The translations under genes were made by a program, and so were the position numbers. A model generated the notes under the pieces. The model saw nothing but the letters and a program-made list of their open reading frames with translations, ran no database searches and was not told the origin of the DNA. Source: Fictibacillus phosphorivorans (lineage in GTDB: Bacteria > Bacillota > Bacilli > Bacillales > Fictibacillaceae). Taken from it: 64,000 bases of DNA. Shown one piece after another: positions 9,006-17,705 of this stretch. The DNA is taken from the NCBI RefSeq assembly GCF_001629705.1, contig NZ_CP015378.1, positions 2,604,001-2,668,000 on the forward strand, read 5' to 3'. The first letter of the stretch is position 1. Every line of letters begins with the position of its first letter.

Positions 9006-10205
9006 TTATTCTGCTTCGTTCTCAAAAATTGACGCTACCCCTTGGCCACCACCGATACAAAGCGTCGCAAGGCCTCGTTTGGCGTTTCTGCGTTTCATCT
9101 CATGAAGCAATGTCACAACGATTCTTGCACCGCTTGCTCCGATCGGATGCCCAAGTGCGATCGCTCCACCGTTTACATTTAATTTTTCTTTATCAAATTC
9201 AAGATCCTTGCCAACCGCTAGAGATTGACTCGCAAATGCTTCATTTGCTTCAACCAAGTCAAAATCAGACATGCTCAACTCTGTCTTTCTTAACACTTTT
9301 TTAACCGCTTCCACTGGTCCGATTCCCATTACTTCTGGCGCAACACCAGCGCTCGCATTCGCTTTTACAACGGCAATTGGTTTCAATCCTAGTTCTTCTG
9401 CTTTCTTTCGGCTCATCACAACAAGTGCTGCTGCACCATCATTGATGCCTGATGCGTTACCTGCTGTTACCATTCCATCTTTCTTGAACGCAGGGCGTAG
9501 CTTCCCTAGCTTTTCAGCCGTTGAACTTGGTTTTGGATATTCATCTGTATCAACAATAATCGGATCACCTTTACGTTGAGGAATCTCTACCGGTGTGATC
9601 TCGTCATTAAATTTTCCTTGTTCTTGTGCTTGTGCACATTTTCTTTGGCTTTCTGCTGCAAACTCATCCAGCTCGTCACGGGACAATGAATGCGTCTCGC
9701 ATAAATTTTCTGCAGTGATTCCCATATGATAATCACCAAATGCACACCATAATCCGTCTTGAATCATGGAATCTACCATCGGAGCGTTACCCATTCGGAG
9801 ACCATCTCTCGCCCCGTTCAAAAGATAAGGAGCTTGGCTCATGTTTTCCATTCCACCGCAAACGATAATATCTGCTTCATCCAGCCAGATCGCTTGGCAC
9901 GCTAGATGGATCGCCTTGAGACCTGAACCGCACACTTTATTAATCGTCATACTGGATACCTCGTTCGGTAAACCAGCTTTAATAGCAGCTTGTCGGGCTG
10001 GGTTCTGTCCGAGGCCTGCTTGCAGCACATTGCCCATGATGACTTCATCTACTGAATCCTTCGGGACACCAGCTTTTTTCAATGCATCTTTGATCGCGAT
10101 CGCTCCTAATTCTGTTGCCGCAACCGTTTTAAAGCTTCCCATAAAGCTTCCGATCGGTGTTCTGACAGCGCTTACAACTACAGCATCTCTCTCCCTTGAA
10201 ACCAT
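9006..10205 (-). CDS. Acetyl-CoA acetyltransferase (AtoB type)
   Basis: A 399-residue biosynthetic or degradative acetoacetyl-CoA thiolase. Active-site Cys is in [11 protein letters not shown] (about 92), His in [14 protein letters not shown] and the second Cys in [10 protein letters not shown]. The N-terminus [17 protein letters not shown] is typical. ATG 10205 is preceded by AGGAGGAGA. It is the first gene of the acetoacetate block and divergent from the HMG-CoA lyase gene, with which it shares a promoter region containing a self-complementary GTTGCAAC. Confidence 0.92.
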   Translation of the reverse strand: MVSRERDAVVVSAVRTPIGSFMGSFKTVAATELGAIAIKDALKKAGVPKDSVDEVIMGNVLQAGLGQNPARQAAIKAGLPNEVSSMTINKVCGSGLKAIHLACQAIWLDEADIIVCGGMENMSQAPYLLNGARDGLRMGNAPMVDSMIQDGLWCAFGDYHMGITAENLCETHSLSRDELDEFAAESQRKCAQAQEQGKFNDEITPVEIPQRKGDPIIVDTDEYPKPSSTAEKLGKLRPAFKKDGMVTAGNASGINDGAAALVVMSRKKAEELGLKPIAVVKANASAGVAPEVMGIGPVEAVKKVLRKTELSMSDFDLVEANEAFASQSLAVGKDLEFDKEKLNVNGGAIALGHPIGASGARIVVTLLHEMKRRNAKRGLATLCIGGGQGVASIFENEAE

Positions 10206-10281
10206 TCCTAGTCTCCTCCTTGTAGATCTCTATTAAATTTCTGAAAATTCCTTTTTATCATACCATAACAATTTAAATGTG

Positions 10282-10311
10282 TTGCAACAGACGATTTTTT
10301 TTAGTTAAAAT
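10282..10311 (+). promoter_or_regulatory. Promoter for HMG-CoA lyase gene
   Basis: TTGCAA and TAAAAT are separated by 18 bp. The -35 lies in GTTGCAAC, a palindrome that could also serve the divergent thiolase operon, which has TATGAT 19 bp away on the other strand. Confidence 0.5.
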
Positions 10312-10318
10312 AATGATA

Positions 10319-10332
10319 GGAAAACGTTTTCA
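10319..10332 (+). promoter_or_regulatory. Candidate cre site (CcpA)
   Basis: GGAAAACGTTTTCA matches the cre consensus TGWAARCGYTWNCW except the first base. It lies between the -10 and the ribosome site of the HMG-CoA lyase gene, a position where CcpA would block transcription in glucose. Confidence 0.55.
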
Positions 10333-10350
10333 AGAAAGGGGTTTACACTA

Positions 10351-11256
10351 GTGGACTTACCTGAACGGGTTACGCTTATAGAAGTTGGACCGCGAGATGG
10401 TCTTCAGAATGAGAAGAATTTAATACCTGCAAAGAATAAGATACAATTTATTTCTCTATTAAAAAATGCCGGCTTTCAAGAGATGGAGCTCACCTCATTC
10501 GTGTCACCGAAATGGGTTCCTCAAATGCAAGATGCCTCTGTCATCATTGATAACTGCCTGGACGATCAACGAAATTTTGTCCTCGCTCCAAATCAAAAAG
10601 GAATTGATTTAGCTGTTGAATCTGGAGTGAAGCATATTGCTGTTTTCGTAGGTGTCAGTGATACCTTCAATAAGAAGAATATAAACAAATCAACAGAAGA
10701 GAGCATGAATGAACTAAGACCTCTGATTGAAGATTTAAAGCGAAGAGGTTTTTTCGTGAGGGCTTGTATCTCTACTAGTTTTTATTGTCCATTTGAAGGA
10801 AAGATCGATGAACAGGACGTTTTAAAAATTTGCTTAGATTTTGAAGAGATGGGTGTAGATGAACTGAGTGTGGCAGACACGATCGGTATGGCCAATCCAG
10901 CAGAGTGTTTTGAACTGTTTACACTTTTAAAACATCACCTGCGTGGAACAACACTTTTAACCGCTCATTTTCATGATACGAGAGGAATGGCTCTTGCTAA
11001 CATCTTTGCGAGTCTTCAAGCAGGCATCGATCGTTTTGATACATCTGCTGGAGGGCTTGGCGGATGTCCGTTCGCACCTGGAGCTTCAGGCAACGTTGCT
11101 TCTGAAGATGTCGTACACATGCTTTCTCAAATGGGAATTTCAACAGGTATTCATCTCGATAAACTTCTTGAAGCAGCAGCCTACATATCCCCTCTTCTTT
11201 CAAAACCTGTTACGAGTAAGCAGTTTCAACTGTTAAAGAATGTTCCTCAGCCTTAA
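10351..11256 (+). CDS. Hydroxymethylglutaryl-CoA lyase
   Basis: Splits HMG-CoA into acetoacetate and acetyl-CoA. The 301-residue TIM-barrel lyase has the substrate and metal residues in EVGPRDGLQNE, HFHDTRGMALAN near residue 210 and the catalytic Cys in GGLGGCPFAPGASGN. The start is GTG 10351, with AAAGGGG nine bases upstream. It is divergent from two thiolases and scoAB, which can take its product acetoacetate on to acetyl-CoA. No leucine-pathway carboxylase or hydratase genes lie beside it, so the source of HMG-CoA is not given by this window. Confidence 0.93.
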   Translation: MDLPERVTLIEVGPRDGLQNEKNLIPAKNKIQFISLLKNAGFQEMELTSFVSPKWVPQMQDASVIIDNCLDDQRNFVLAPNQKGIDLAVESGVKHIAVFVGVSDTFNKKNINKSTEESMNELRPLIEDLKRRGFFVRACISTSFYCPFEGKIDEQDVLKICLDFEEMGVDELSVADTIGMANPAECFELFTLLKHHLRGTTLLTAHFHDTRGMALANIFASLQAGIDRFDTSAGGLGGCPFAPGASGNVASEDVVHMLSQMGISTGIHLDKLLEAAAYISPLLSKPVTSKQFQLLKNVPQP

Positions 11257-11259
11257 CAA

Positions 11260-11297
11260 ACAAAAACACGGGCATTTTACACGCCCGTGTTTTGTTT
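11260..11297. terminator. Bidirectional terminator, inside the 3' end of the IscA-like gene
   Basis: AAAACACGGGC pairs with GCCCGTGTTTT, flanked by A-rich and T-rich sequence. The TAA of the minus-strand gene (11277-11279) lies in the loop and its last codons form one arm. Confidence 0.88.
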
Positions 11298-11615
11298 CGT
11301 TCTGTCATAATATTTCATTGAAGGGTTCAACATCTCACCAGGGCTTTTTAATGCGAAGTGGTTACCCGCTGGTGCATCGATCGTCATCTTTTCAGCAAAG
11401 AAAACAGCTGTGTTGTATTCCAGGAATAGATCTGGTCCATTCGTTTCAATTTTTGTATCGTTGTCTTCTATCTGATCGACTAAGACAAGAGCAGCTACAC
11501 CACTTACTACGCAGCCGCAGCCTTCTGTATCATGTTTGAGCTTTAAATACCCTTTACTATCTTGAATCTTCTTTTCTAATCGTTCTAATGCTGTTTCAGT
11601 AAATTCGATTTCCAT
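11277..11615 (-). CDS. yqkB: IscA/HesB-fold iron-sulfur protein (YqkB-like)
   Basis: A 112-residue protein of the iron-sulfur biosynthesis (HesB-like) fold. EIEFTETALERLEKKI opens it and a GCGC motif (TEGCGCVVSG, about residue 30) replaces the widely spaced three-cysteine pattern of classical IscA. A role in cluster binding is plausible but not shown by sequence. It starts 1 bp past the PadR stop, so the two share a transcript. Confidence 0.8.
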   Translation of the reverse strand: MEIEFTETALERLEKKIQDSKGYLKLKHDTEGCGCVVSGVAALVLVDQIEDNDTKIETNGPDLFLEYNTAVFFAEKMTIDAPAGNHFALKSPGEMLNPSMKYYDRTKQNTGV

Positions 11616-11616
11616 T

Positions 11617-12168
11617 TTATTTTTCTAACTCACCTTTCTTTTTTAATTCTTTAATCGCCCAATTACACCAGGACAGCCAGCTTTCCATATATCGGAGTGC
11701 AAACTCGATCGTTAAATATTCACCCAACTCATTCTCTTTGTACGTTCCGTTTGGAAAATGATCATCTGACCATTGTTTCGTCATCTCTAGACCCATTTTA
11801 TGATGGTTCTTACTCGTCTCTAAAAAATTGATGGCTTTGTCTGTCGGGATAAAATGAAACATGGATACCCTCAATAACAAATCATCTTTCAGCTTTGGTG
11901 CATTTACAGGTTTATTCAGCATCCACTCGAGCAGTTGTTCAAAACCTTTATCTGTAATCGCATATATCTTCTTATCTGGATAATCATTTTGCTGTACGGT
12001 CTTAGATTGTGTGAGTCCTTCTTCTTCCATCTTTAAGAGTTCTCTATAGATCTGCGTGTGATGGGCTGTCCAAAAATGAATAACTGTTTCTTTAAATTGC
12101 TGTGTAAGCTCGTAACCTGTTGCTTCATTTTTCGCCAATAAACCTAACAGCGCATACCTTAACGCCAT
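11617..12168 (-). CDS. PadR-family transcriptional regulator
   Basis: A 183-residue repressor. The winged helix covers about residues 1-85 (LRYALLGLLAKNEATGYELTQQF, with YRELLKMEEEGLTQ). The C-terminal helical dimerisation domain, with WLSWCNWAIKELKKKGE at the end, is the Vir_act_alpha_C type. I start at ATG 12168 because AAGAAGGG lies just upstream; the in-frame extension to 12213 lacks a site. It is divergent from an RND exporter with a perfect palindrome between them, the usual arrangement for PadR control of an efflux pump. Confidence 0.88.
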   Translation of the reverse strand: MALRYALLGLLAKNEATGYELTQQFKETVIHFWTAHHTQIYRELLKMEEEGLTQSKTVQQNDYPDKKIYAITDKGFEQLLEWMLNKPVNAPKLKDDLLLRVSMFHFIPTDKAINFLETSKNHHKMGLEMTKQWSDDHFPNGTYKENELGEYLTIEFALRYMESWLSWCNWAIKELKKKGELEK

Positions 12169-12240
12169 TTGATACCCTTCTTTCTTTCTGTTCTGTTTTG
12201 CATTGTAACACATTTTTCACAAATATTTTATTCTTAATAC

Positions 12241-12270
12241 TTGATATAAATCTTATACAGCTATTATATT
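12241..12270 (+). promoter_or_regulatory. Promoter of the RND exporter gene
   Basis: TTGATA and TATATT are spaced by 18 bp. The candidate PadR operator begins about 10 bp downstream, at the likely transcription start. Confidence 0.5.
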
Positions 12271-12280
12271 ATAGATAAAC

Positions 12281-12300
12281 ATATGTGAAAATACACATAT
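12281..12300. promoter_or_regulatory. Candidate PadR operator
   Basis: ATATGTGAAAATACACATAT has two perfect 7-bp arms with a 6-bp spacer. Arms with an ATGT...ACAT core are typical of PadR sites. It lies between the divergent padR and exporter genes. Confidence 0.65.
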
Positions 12301-12327
12301 AAATAAAAAAACGTAGGAGAGGAAACA

Positions 12328-15300
12328 ATGAACTGGTTAACACGATTCAGTCTAAAAAATCCAGTAGCAATATTTATCTTTTCATTTTTACTCATTGTTG
12401 GTGGAGTCTTCTCATTCACGAACTTAAAAGTGGATCTGCTCCCAAACGTTGAGTTTCCACAGCTTACCGTTCAAACTGTTTATCCAGGAGCATCTCCTGA
12501 AGATGTGAACGAGCAAGTCACGGACAAACTTGAAACTCAACTGAAGCAAGTTGAGGATGTAAAAACCATTAAGAGTTCTTCAAACGAAAGCATCTCTATC
12601 ATTAGTATGGATTTTCCTTTCACCGCAAATATGGATGAGGTAGAAGATCAAGTCAAATCGATCATTTCAGAGACAGATCTTCCTGAAGATGTAGAGCCAG
12701 AAGTAAGCCGTTTCTCATTTGGAACGATTCCTATCTACAATATCTCTTTATTCCCTGAAAAAGAAGGAGAAAACATCCAAGCGTTCGTTAATGACGAATT
12801 GGTTCCAGAACTTAAAAAGATCCAAGGTGTCAACAACGTATCTGTAGGTGGTGTTAAAGAGACGTTCGTTTCGATCACACTCGATAAAGAAAAGGCAAAA
12901 GAAGCTGGTATTACGTTAAACGCTGTTAAAGAAGCGATCAACAGCCGTGACCTTTCTTTTCCTGCTGGTACCGTAACCGATGACTCGATTACAGTTCCAG
13001 TGCGTGTTGAAGAAGTGGTCGATACAGTAGCCGAGCTTAAAGAAATCACTATTTCTTCAAGTCAAGGCGCACCTGCACAATCTCCGGGAGGACCTGGCGG
13101 AGGCGCACCTGGCGAAGCTCAACCCGGAGCTGGAGGCGGAGCACCAGGAGGACAAAGCGCACCTGGTGGAGCACAAGCACCTCAGGCACCAGCAAACTTA
13201 AAGCTTGGTGATCTTGCTGAAGTTAAAGAAACAGATGATGTTAGCGAGATCACAAGATATAACCAAAAAGCTTCACTCTCTATGGCTGTAACAAAGAAAC
13301 AAGATGCAAATACGGTCGAAGTGGCTGACAAAGTTTTAGAAGTACTCAACAAGAATAAATACGATGATAAGTTAGACTATGCGATTGGTTTCGGCCAGGC
13401 AGAAGGCATTAAAGACTCTGTAAACACGCTAGTTAAAGAAGGATTATTCGGAGCTTTATTCGCTTCCTTAGCTGTACTCATTTTCCTTCGAAACTTTAGA
13501 GCAACTATCATTGCCATCATCTCAATCCCGCTTTCACTGCTCGTGTCAGCTATCTTCTTAGACCGTCTTGATATTACTTTAAACATCATGACACTGGGTG
13601 GAATGGCAGTAGCAGTCGGACGTGTGGTAGATGATAGTATCGTAGTTATCGAGAATATCTTTAGAAGAATCCGTAAAACAGATGGTGACTACGACCGCGA
13701 TGAGCTGATCATCGATTCTACCCGGGAAATTTTAAAAGCGATCGTGTCTTCTACGATTACAACCGTCGTTGTATTCTTACCACTCGGTCTTGTCGGCGGT
13801 ATCACAGGTGAATTTTTCTTGCCGTTCGCATTAACGGTTGTATTCGCCTTATTAGCATCATTAATCGTTGCTGTTACGATCGTACCGATCTTAGCAAAAT
13901 ATGCATTTAAAACCGTAAAACCAGAAAAGAACGATGGTCCTTTGCAGCGTGGTTATGAAAAACTAATCAAAGCTTCATTGAACCATAAAATTCTAGTTCT
14001 TATCACTTCATTCATTCTCTTAGGAGGATCTTTCTTCCTTGCAACAAAGCTTGGAATGGTGTTCCTACCGAATGAAGAGCAGAAAACATTAACGATTAAC
14101 GTTGAATTACCTGCAAGTACAAATGTAACAAAGACGAACGAAGTGTCACTAGAAGTGGAAGACTACCTCTCTAAGCGCGGTACGATTGAAGACGTAACAG
14201 CTGGTATCGGATCTCGTGATTTCCAAACCGGGCTTAAGCGTCAAAATGTGGCTAACTATTTTGTTAACCTCAAAAAAGATGCAAACATTGATACAGAACT
14301 AAAAGAATTAGAAAAAGATATTAAGAAGATAACAGACGAAAAAGCAGAAGGAACCGTAATCAGCTTACAGGAAGTTTCGAGCGGTGGACCTCCAGCAAAC
14401 AACGAAGTCAATATTGACCTGTATTCAAACAACCTAGATGATCTACAAAAAGCAGCAAGTGAAGTTGAAGAATACATGAAGACGATCGATTCGATCAAGT
14501 ATGTATCCAACAACTTCAAAGATACACAAAAACAATGGGCTGTTGAAATCGATACCGAAAAAGCAGCTGAAAAAGGCGTATCAGGATTTGCTATTCTAGG
14601 AGCTGTATCAGATGTAACGAAACCTGTTGAAGTAGGAGAACTTACATTAGACGGCGATCAAAAGAATGTAAAAGTTGAATATGATGAAGCAGTTAAATCT
14701 CTCGATGAGATCAAAGAGCTGACTGTATTTGGTTCATCTGGTCCGGTTAAGATCTCAGATGTTGCTGAGGTAACGGAAAAAGACACCGTAACTGGAATTC
14801 AAAAGCTTGATGGTAAAATTTATGCGCAAGTCTCTGCACAAGTAAAAGGAGACAACGTACAAAAAGTGACTCAAGACGTCATTAAAGGCGTTGAAGATAA
14901 TGTAGACCTTCCCTCTTCTGTATCTACAGAAGGTGGTGGAGGAAGCGAAGAAACGATGGATACGTTCAAAGATCTTGGCCTAGCGATGCTAGTTGCGATC
15001 GGTCTCGTTTACTTAACGATGTTGATCACGTTTGGTCGAGCTCGTATTCCATTCATCATCCTTTCTTCTCTCATATTCGTTCCGGTTGGAGCAATCGGAG
15101 GATTATATTTAATTAACGAACCATTGTCTGTAAGTGCGATGATCGGAATACTCATGCTGATCGGTATCGTTACAACGAATGCGATCGTATTAGTAGACCG
15201 CATCGGGCAAAACCGTGAACTTAAAGGTATGCCGGTTCGTGAAGCGCTATTAGAAGCTGGTAAAACTCGTTTACGTCCAATATTAATGACAGCATTCGCG

Positions 15301-15489
15301 ACGATCGCAGCATTAATTCCGCTTGCATTAACAACCTCGTCAGGAACGCTGATTTCTAAAGGATTGGCGATCGTTGTAATCGGTGGTCTAACAACTTCCA
15401 CACTATTAACATTGATCATCGTACCTGTCCTATATGAGTTATTCTTCAGAAGACAGGCAAAACGTGAAAAAGCAAAATTAAATTCATAA
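12328..15489 (+). CDS. swrC: RND-family exporter, SwrC/AcrB type
   Basis: A 1053-residue proton-driven multidrug or lipopeptide exporter of the inner membrane. The topology is that of AcrB: one N-terminal helix (about 10-30), a large extracytoplasmic loop (about 35-340), six helices to about 535, a second loop to about 870, then six more helices. B. subtilis SwrC exports surfactin and is needed for swarming. Residues about 247-290 form a Gly/Pro/Ala-rich insert (APAQSPGGPGGGAPGE and onwards) in the first loop, of unknown purpose. AGGAGAGGAAAC precedes ATG 12328. It is probably repressed by the divergent PadR protein. Confidence 0.9.
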   Translation: MNWLTRFSLKNPVAIFIFSFLLIVGGVFSFTNLKVDLLPNVEFPQLTVQTVYPGASPEDVNEQVTDKLETQLKQVEDVKTIKSSSNESISIISMDFPFTANMDEVEDQVKSIISETDLPEDVEPEVSRFSFGTIPIYNISLFPEKEGENIQAFVNDELVPELKKIQGVNNVSVGGVKETFVSITLDKEKAKEAGITLNAVKEAINSRDLSFPAGTVTDDSITVPVRVEEVVDTVAELKEITISSSQGAPAQSPGGPGGGAPGEAQPGAGGGAPGGQSAPGGAQAPQAPANLKLGDLAEVKETDDVSEITRYNQKASLSMAVTKKQDANTVEVADKVLEVLNKNKYDDKLDYAIGFGQAEGIKDSVNTLVKEGLFGALFASLAVLIFLRNFRATIIAIISIPLSLLVSAIFLDRLDITLNIMTLGGMAVAVGRVVDDSIVVIENIFRRIRKTDGDYDRDELIIDSTREILKAIVSSTITTVVVFLPLGLVGGITGEFFLPFALTVVFALLASLIVAVTIVPILAKYAFKTVKPEKNDGPLQRGYEKLIKASLNHKILVLITSFILLGGSFFLATKLGMVFLPNEEQKTLTINVELPASTNVTKTNEVSLEVEDYLSKRGTIEDVTAGIGSRDFQTGLKRQNVANYFVNLKKDANIDTELKELEKDIKKITDEKAEGTVISLQEVSSGGPPANNEVNIDLYSNNLDDLQKAASEVEEYMKTIDSIKYVSNNFKDTQKQWAVEIDTEKAAEKGVSGFAILGAVSDVTKPVEVGELTLDGDQKNVKVEYDEAVKSLDEIKELTVFGSSGPVKISDVAEVTEKDTVTGIQKLDGKIYAQVSAQVKGDNVQKVTQDVIKGVEDNVDLPSSVSTEGGGGSEETMDTFKDLGLAMLVAIGLVYLTMLITFGRARIPFIILSSLIFVPVGAIGGLYLINEPLSVSAMIGILMLIGIVTTNAIVLVDRIGQNRELKGMPVREALLEAGKTRLRPILMTAFATIAALIPLALTTSSGTLISKGLAIVVIGGLTTSTLLTLIIVPVLYELFFRRQAKREKAKLNS

Positions 15490-15533
15490 AAAAAGAGTAC
15501 AGTCCGGTTTACATGCCGGCTGTACTCTTTTTT
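15489..15533. terminator. Bidirectional terminator
   Basis: AAAAAAGAGTACAG-t-CCGG pairs with CCGG-c-TGTACTCTTTTTT around a short loop. It lies between the exporter gene and the convergent gene at 15537. Confidence 0.9.
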
Positions 15534-15536
15534 GCT

Positions 15537-15998
15537 TTATGTAAGAACTGCCAAATAATATTTAGCATCCCACTGAGCTTCTACAAAAAACTCGTAAGCG
15601 ATATAGGACTTGTATATGGCATACATAGCGAACAGCGTAACGATTGCCATTAGTTCTTCCCTTTTTTTCGCAACCTTTTTATATAGGATGTACCCCATAA
15701 TTCCAATAAAGATCAGATACAAAATATAGATAATTAAGGAGAATTTTTGTACGCTCATCTCATTAACTGCTTCCCTAAATTGATCTAGCTCTCTCTGATT
15801 CTTTTTACCTTCTTGAAGCTCACTCTGCTTTTTACCGTCTCCAATACTCCAAGTCAAGATTTCTCCATCTGCTATTATCCTATAGTGAAAGCCTCCTGCC
15901 TTTTTCTCAGCAACGATCTGTGAGGAGGCAAACACATAAGTTTGTAACAAATTAAAAAGTAAAACAGTCATGACGAAAAGTTTAAATGAAATTCGCAA
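15537..15998 (-). CDS. Unknown secreted or membrane protein
   Basis: A 153-residue protein that I do not recognise. The N-terminus (LFVMTVLLFNLLQTYVFA) looks like a signal peptide or membrane helix, cleaved perhaps after VFAS. A short extracytoplasmic part follows (FHYRIIADGEILTWSIGDGKK), then two helices (about 86-108, IIYILYLIFIGIMGYIL, and 118-135). The start codon is ATG 15998, 14 bp downstream of GGGGGCG. It is convergent with the exporter gene and shares its terminator. No function can be read from the sequence. Confidence 0.6.
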   Translation of the reverse strand: MRISFKLFVMTVLLFNLLQTYVFASSQIVAEKKAGGFHYRIIADGEILTWSIGDGKKQSELQEGKKNQRELDQFREAVNEMSVQKFSLIIYILYLIFIGIMGYILYKKVAKKREELMAIVTLFAMYAIYKSYIAYEFFVEAQWDAKYYLAVLT

Positions 15999-16218
15999 TC
16001 AAACGCCCCCTGTTTATTGGTTCGTTTCCCTCTTCATCTCCTTATCTCTAGATCAACTCTTTACATGAAGCGAATCTGTTTTTATATGTACCCTTCTTTA
16101 TTCTAAAGCACTACATACTTTTCCATCATTTTGCACATCGGGACTATAGACCTTGTTTCGACCTTCCTACTTATGGGAAATATATCAGCAATCATCTCAT
16201 ACAGGAGGCTTTTAGATT

Positions 16219-16482
16219 ATGAAACAAATCTGCTCTCAAAAAGTGATCGTTACCGCTAAATATACAGTGAGTAAAGCCATTGAGATTATGCATTCTGCTA
16301 AGAGACTTAACAGCCAGCTATTTTTAAGTAAAGATGGTATTACCATTCAAGCCACAGGATTATCACAGCTCGTAGCATTCTTTTTAACGTTAAAAGAAGG
16401 AGATTCTTTTCTTTATATCGTTGAAGGTGCTGATGCTGAGTCAGCGATGAGTCTGATCTTACCTCCAGAGCAACCTTCGTAA
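16219..16482 (+). CDS. Degenerate HPr-like protein (first copy)
   Basis: An 87-residue protein with the length and pattern of HPr, the PTS phosphocarrier. KEGDSFLYIVEGADAESAMSLI resembles the last strand and helix of HPr (G-x-D...GADAEEAL). Where HPr has the phosphorylated His in HARPA, this protein has TVSKA, so it cannot act as a normal carrier. CAGGAGGC precedes ATG 16219. Its stop is 3 bp from the stop of the convergent TVP38 gene, and a second HPr-like gene follows on the far side. The role is unknown; the fold call is inference. Confidence 0.65.
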   Translation: MKQICSQKVIVTAKYTVSKAIEIMHSAKRLNSQLFLSKDGITIQATGLSQLVAFFLTLKEGDSFLYIVEGADAESAMSLILPPEQPS

Positions 16483-16485
16483 TTT

Positions 16486-17139
16486 CTACAACCCTACCTT
16501 TGCCTTCATCTTCTTCTTAAATATCATGGGTAGACCGACAAGGACAAATAAAAGAGTAGTGCCGATCCAAACGACTTTTTTACTTCCAGACGTCATGGAT
16601 GTACCTAAATACGTATAAGCGATTGTTCCCGGAATGATACCTATTGCAGTAGCGATCGCATAGTCTTTAAATCTTACCTTTGTTAAGGACGTTAAATAAC
16701 TCACGAGATCGAAATTTAATACCGGAAGCAACCTTAATAACAGAACGAAACGAACGCCTTCACTTTCGATCTTGTTACGTACTTTTTCGTATTTTTCGTT
16801 TTTCCATTGTTTATTTTTCTTGAAACGGCCAAGGCGGTTGATCGCGAAATACGTAAGGAGTCCTCCTCCTAGCGATCCGAGATATGTATACAGACATCCC
16901 CAATAAAAGCCAAACGACAAACCGCTTGTAATGGCAAATATGGAAGATGGAAATAACACAAACGGCCTCAATGTATAGAGAACAACAAAGATAAAAGGTG
17001 CGATCCATCCCCACTGTACGATCCAATTTCTAAATTCTTCAGGACTAAATCCCTTATAGTTTTTTTGCAGCCAGAGAAATAAAATGATTAAACCCGCAAC
17101 TAATAACATCAGATATAGCCACTTTTTTGTAAGTTTCAT
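16486..17139 (-). CDS. TVP38/TMEM64-family membrane protein
   Basis: A 217-residue integral membrane protein of the DedA-related SNARE-associated/VTT group. The first helix covers about residues 7-25. FLVLYTLRPF-type sequence (PFIFVVLYTLRPFVLFPSSI) and the long motif around GSLGGGLLTYFAINRLGR are typical of the domain, as is RLLPVLNFDLVSYLTSLT later on. Proteins of this group are linked to lipid scrambling or transport. I start at ATG 17139 with GGAGGAAAC upstream; the extension to 17163 lacks a site. It lies, in the opposite direction, between two HPr-like genes. Confidence 0.86.
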   Translation of the reverse strand: MKLTKKWLYLMLLVAGLIILFLWLQKNYKGFSPEEFRNWIVQWGWIAPFIFVVLYTLRPFVLFPSSIFAITSGLSFGFYWGCLYTYLGSLGGGLLTYFAINRLGRFKKNKQWKNEKYEKVRNKIESEGVRFVLLLRLLPVLNFDLVSYLTSLTKVRFKDYAIATAIGIIPGTIAYTYLGTSMTSGSKKVVWIGTTLLFVLVGLPMIFKKKMKAKVGL

Positions 17140-17232
17140 GTTTCCTCCATGTGAAAGTTTCATTTAGTAAGCATTTTTCCTTCTTATGCACATATCCATA
17201 CATAGTGTGATTGGCAAAGGAGGTTATTGATT

Positions 17233-17481
17233 ATGATCGTAAAAGCAACTCGACCTATTTATGCAGAACGTGCTGCCAAACTTGTTGAACTTACTGGCAG
17301 CTTTACAGAATCCATCTATCTACAAAAAGGAGATCGAACAGCTGACGGAAAGAGTTTTCTCGGTATCATCGCATTGTCTATCTATCCTGATGACTTCATT
17401 GAAATTATATGCGATCCGCCTAATACAGAATTAAAAGAAAAAATACTTTCGTCTGGACTTTTCGCAAGCTGTAAATCTTAA
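17233..17481 (+). CDS. Degenerate HPr-like protein (second copy)
   Basis: An 82-residue protein whose layout fits HPr along its length: ATRPIYAERAAKLVELTGSF lines up with the HPr active-site strand and helix (IHARPATLLVQTASKF), and DGKSFLGIIALSIYPDDFIE with the GKSIMGVMSLGI region. The phosphorylatable His, the Arg and the Pro of HARP are Tyr, Glu and Arg here, so phosphotransfer is unlikely. ATG 17233 has AAAGGAGG eight bases upstream. The function is unknown. It is similar in kind to, but distant from, the gene at 16219. Confidence 0.68.
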   Translation: MIVKATRPIYAERAAKLVELTGSFTESIYLQKGDRTADGKSFLGIIALSIYPDDFIEIICDPPNTELKEKILSSGLFASCKS

Positions 17482-17616
17482 TCTATTGTTCTTATTTTAT
17501 CTTATTACAGATCACTCGTTTTTGGCTAATTCTTCCTGACTAAGTTTGATGATGCTGGATGCAATGTAAAACACTTTTACGCTTTTTAGCTGAATATCTT
17601 CCATACAAAAATGACC

Positions 17617-17668
17617 AAAAATAAGGACTTCGCATGAAAATGAATCGCATGCAAAGCCTTATTTTTTT
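17617..17668. terminator. Bidirectional terminator
   Basis: AAAAATAAGG-a-CTT-c-GCATG pairs with CATGC-a-AAG-CCTTATTTTTTT. It lies between the second HPr-like gene and the convergent amidase gene. I see nothing else in 17482-17616. Confidence 0.85.
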
Positions 17669-17705
17669 CCTGTTTATGAAGAAACACTCGTAAGACCAAC
17701 GTTTT

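Noticed and set aside
16000..16218. Gene or RNA in the gap before the first HPr-like gene
   Set aside because: I see no ribosome site with a frame, no strong hairpin and no known RNA motif.
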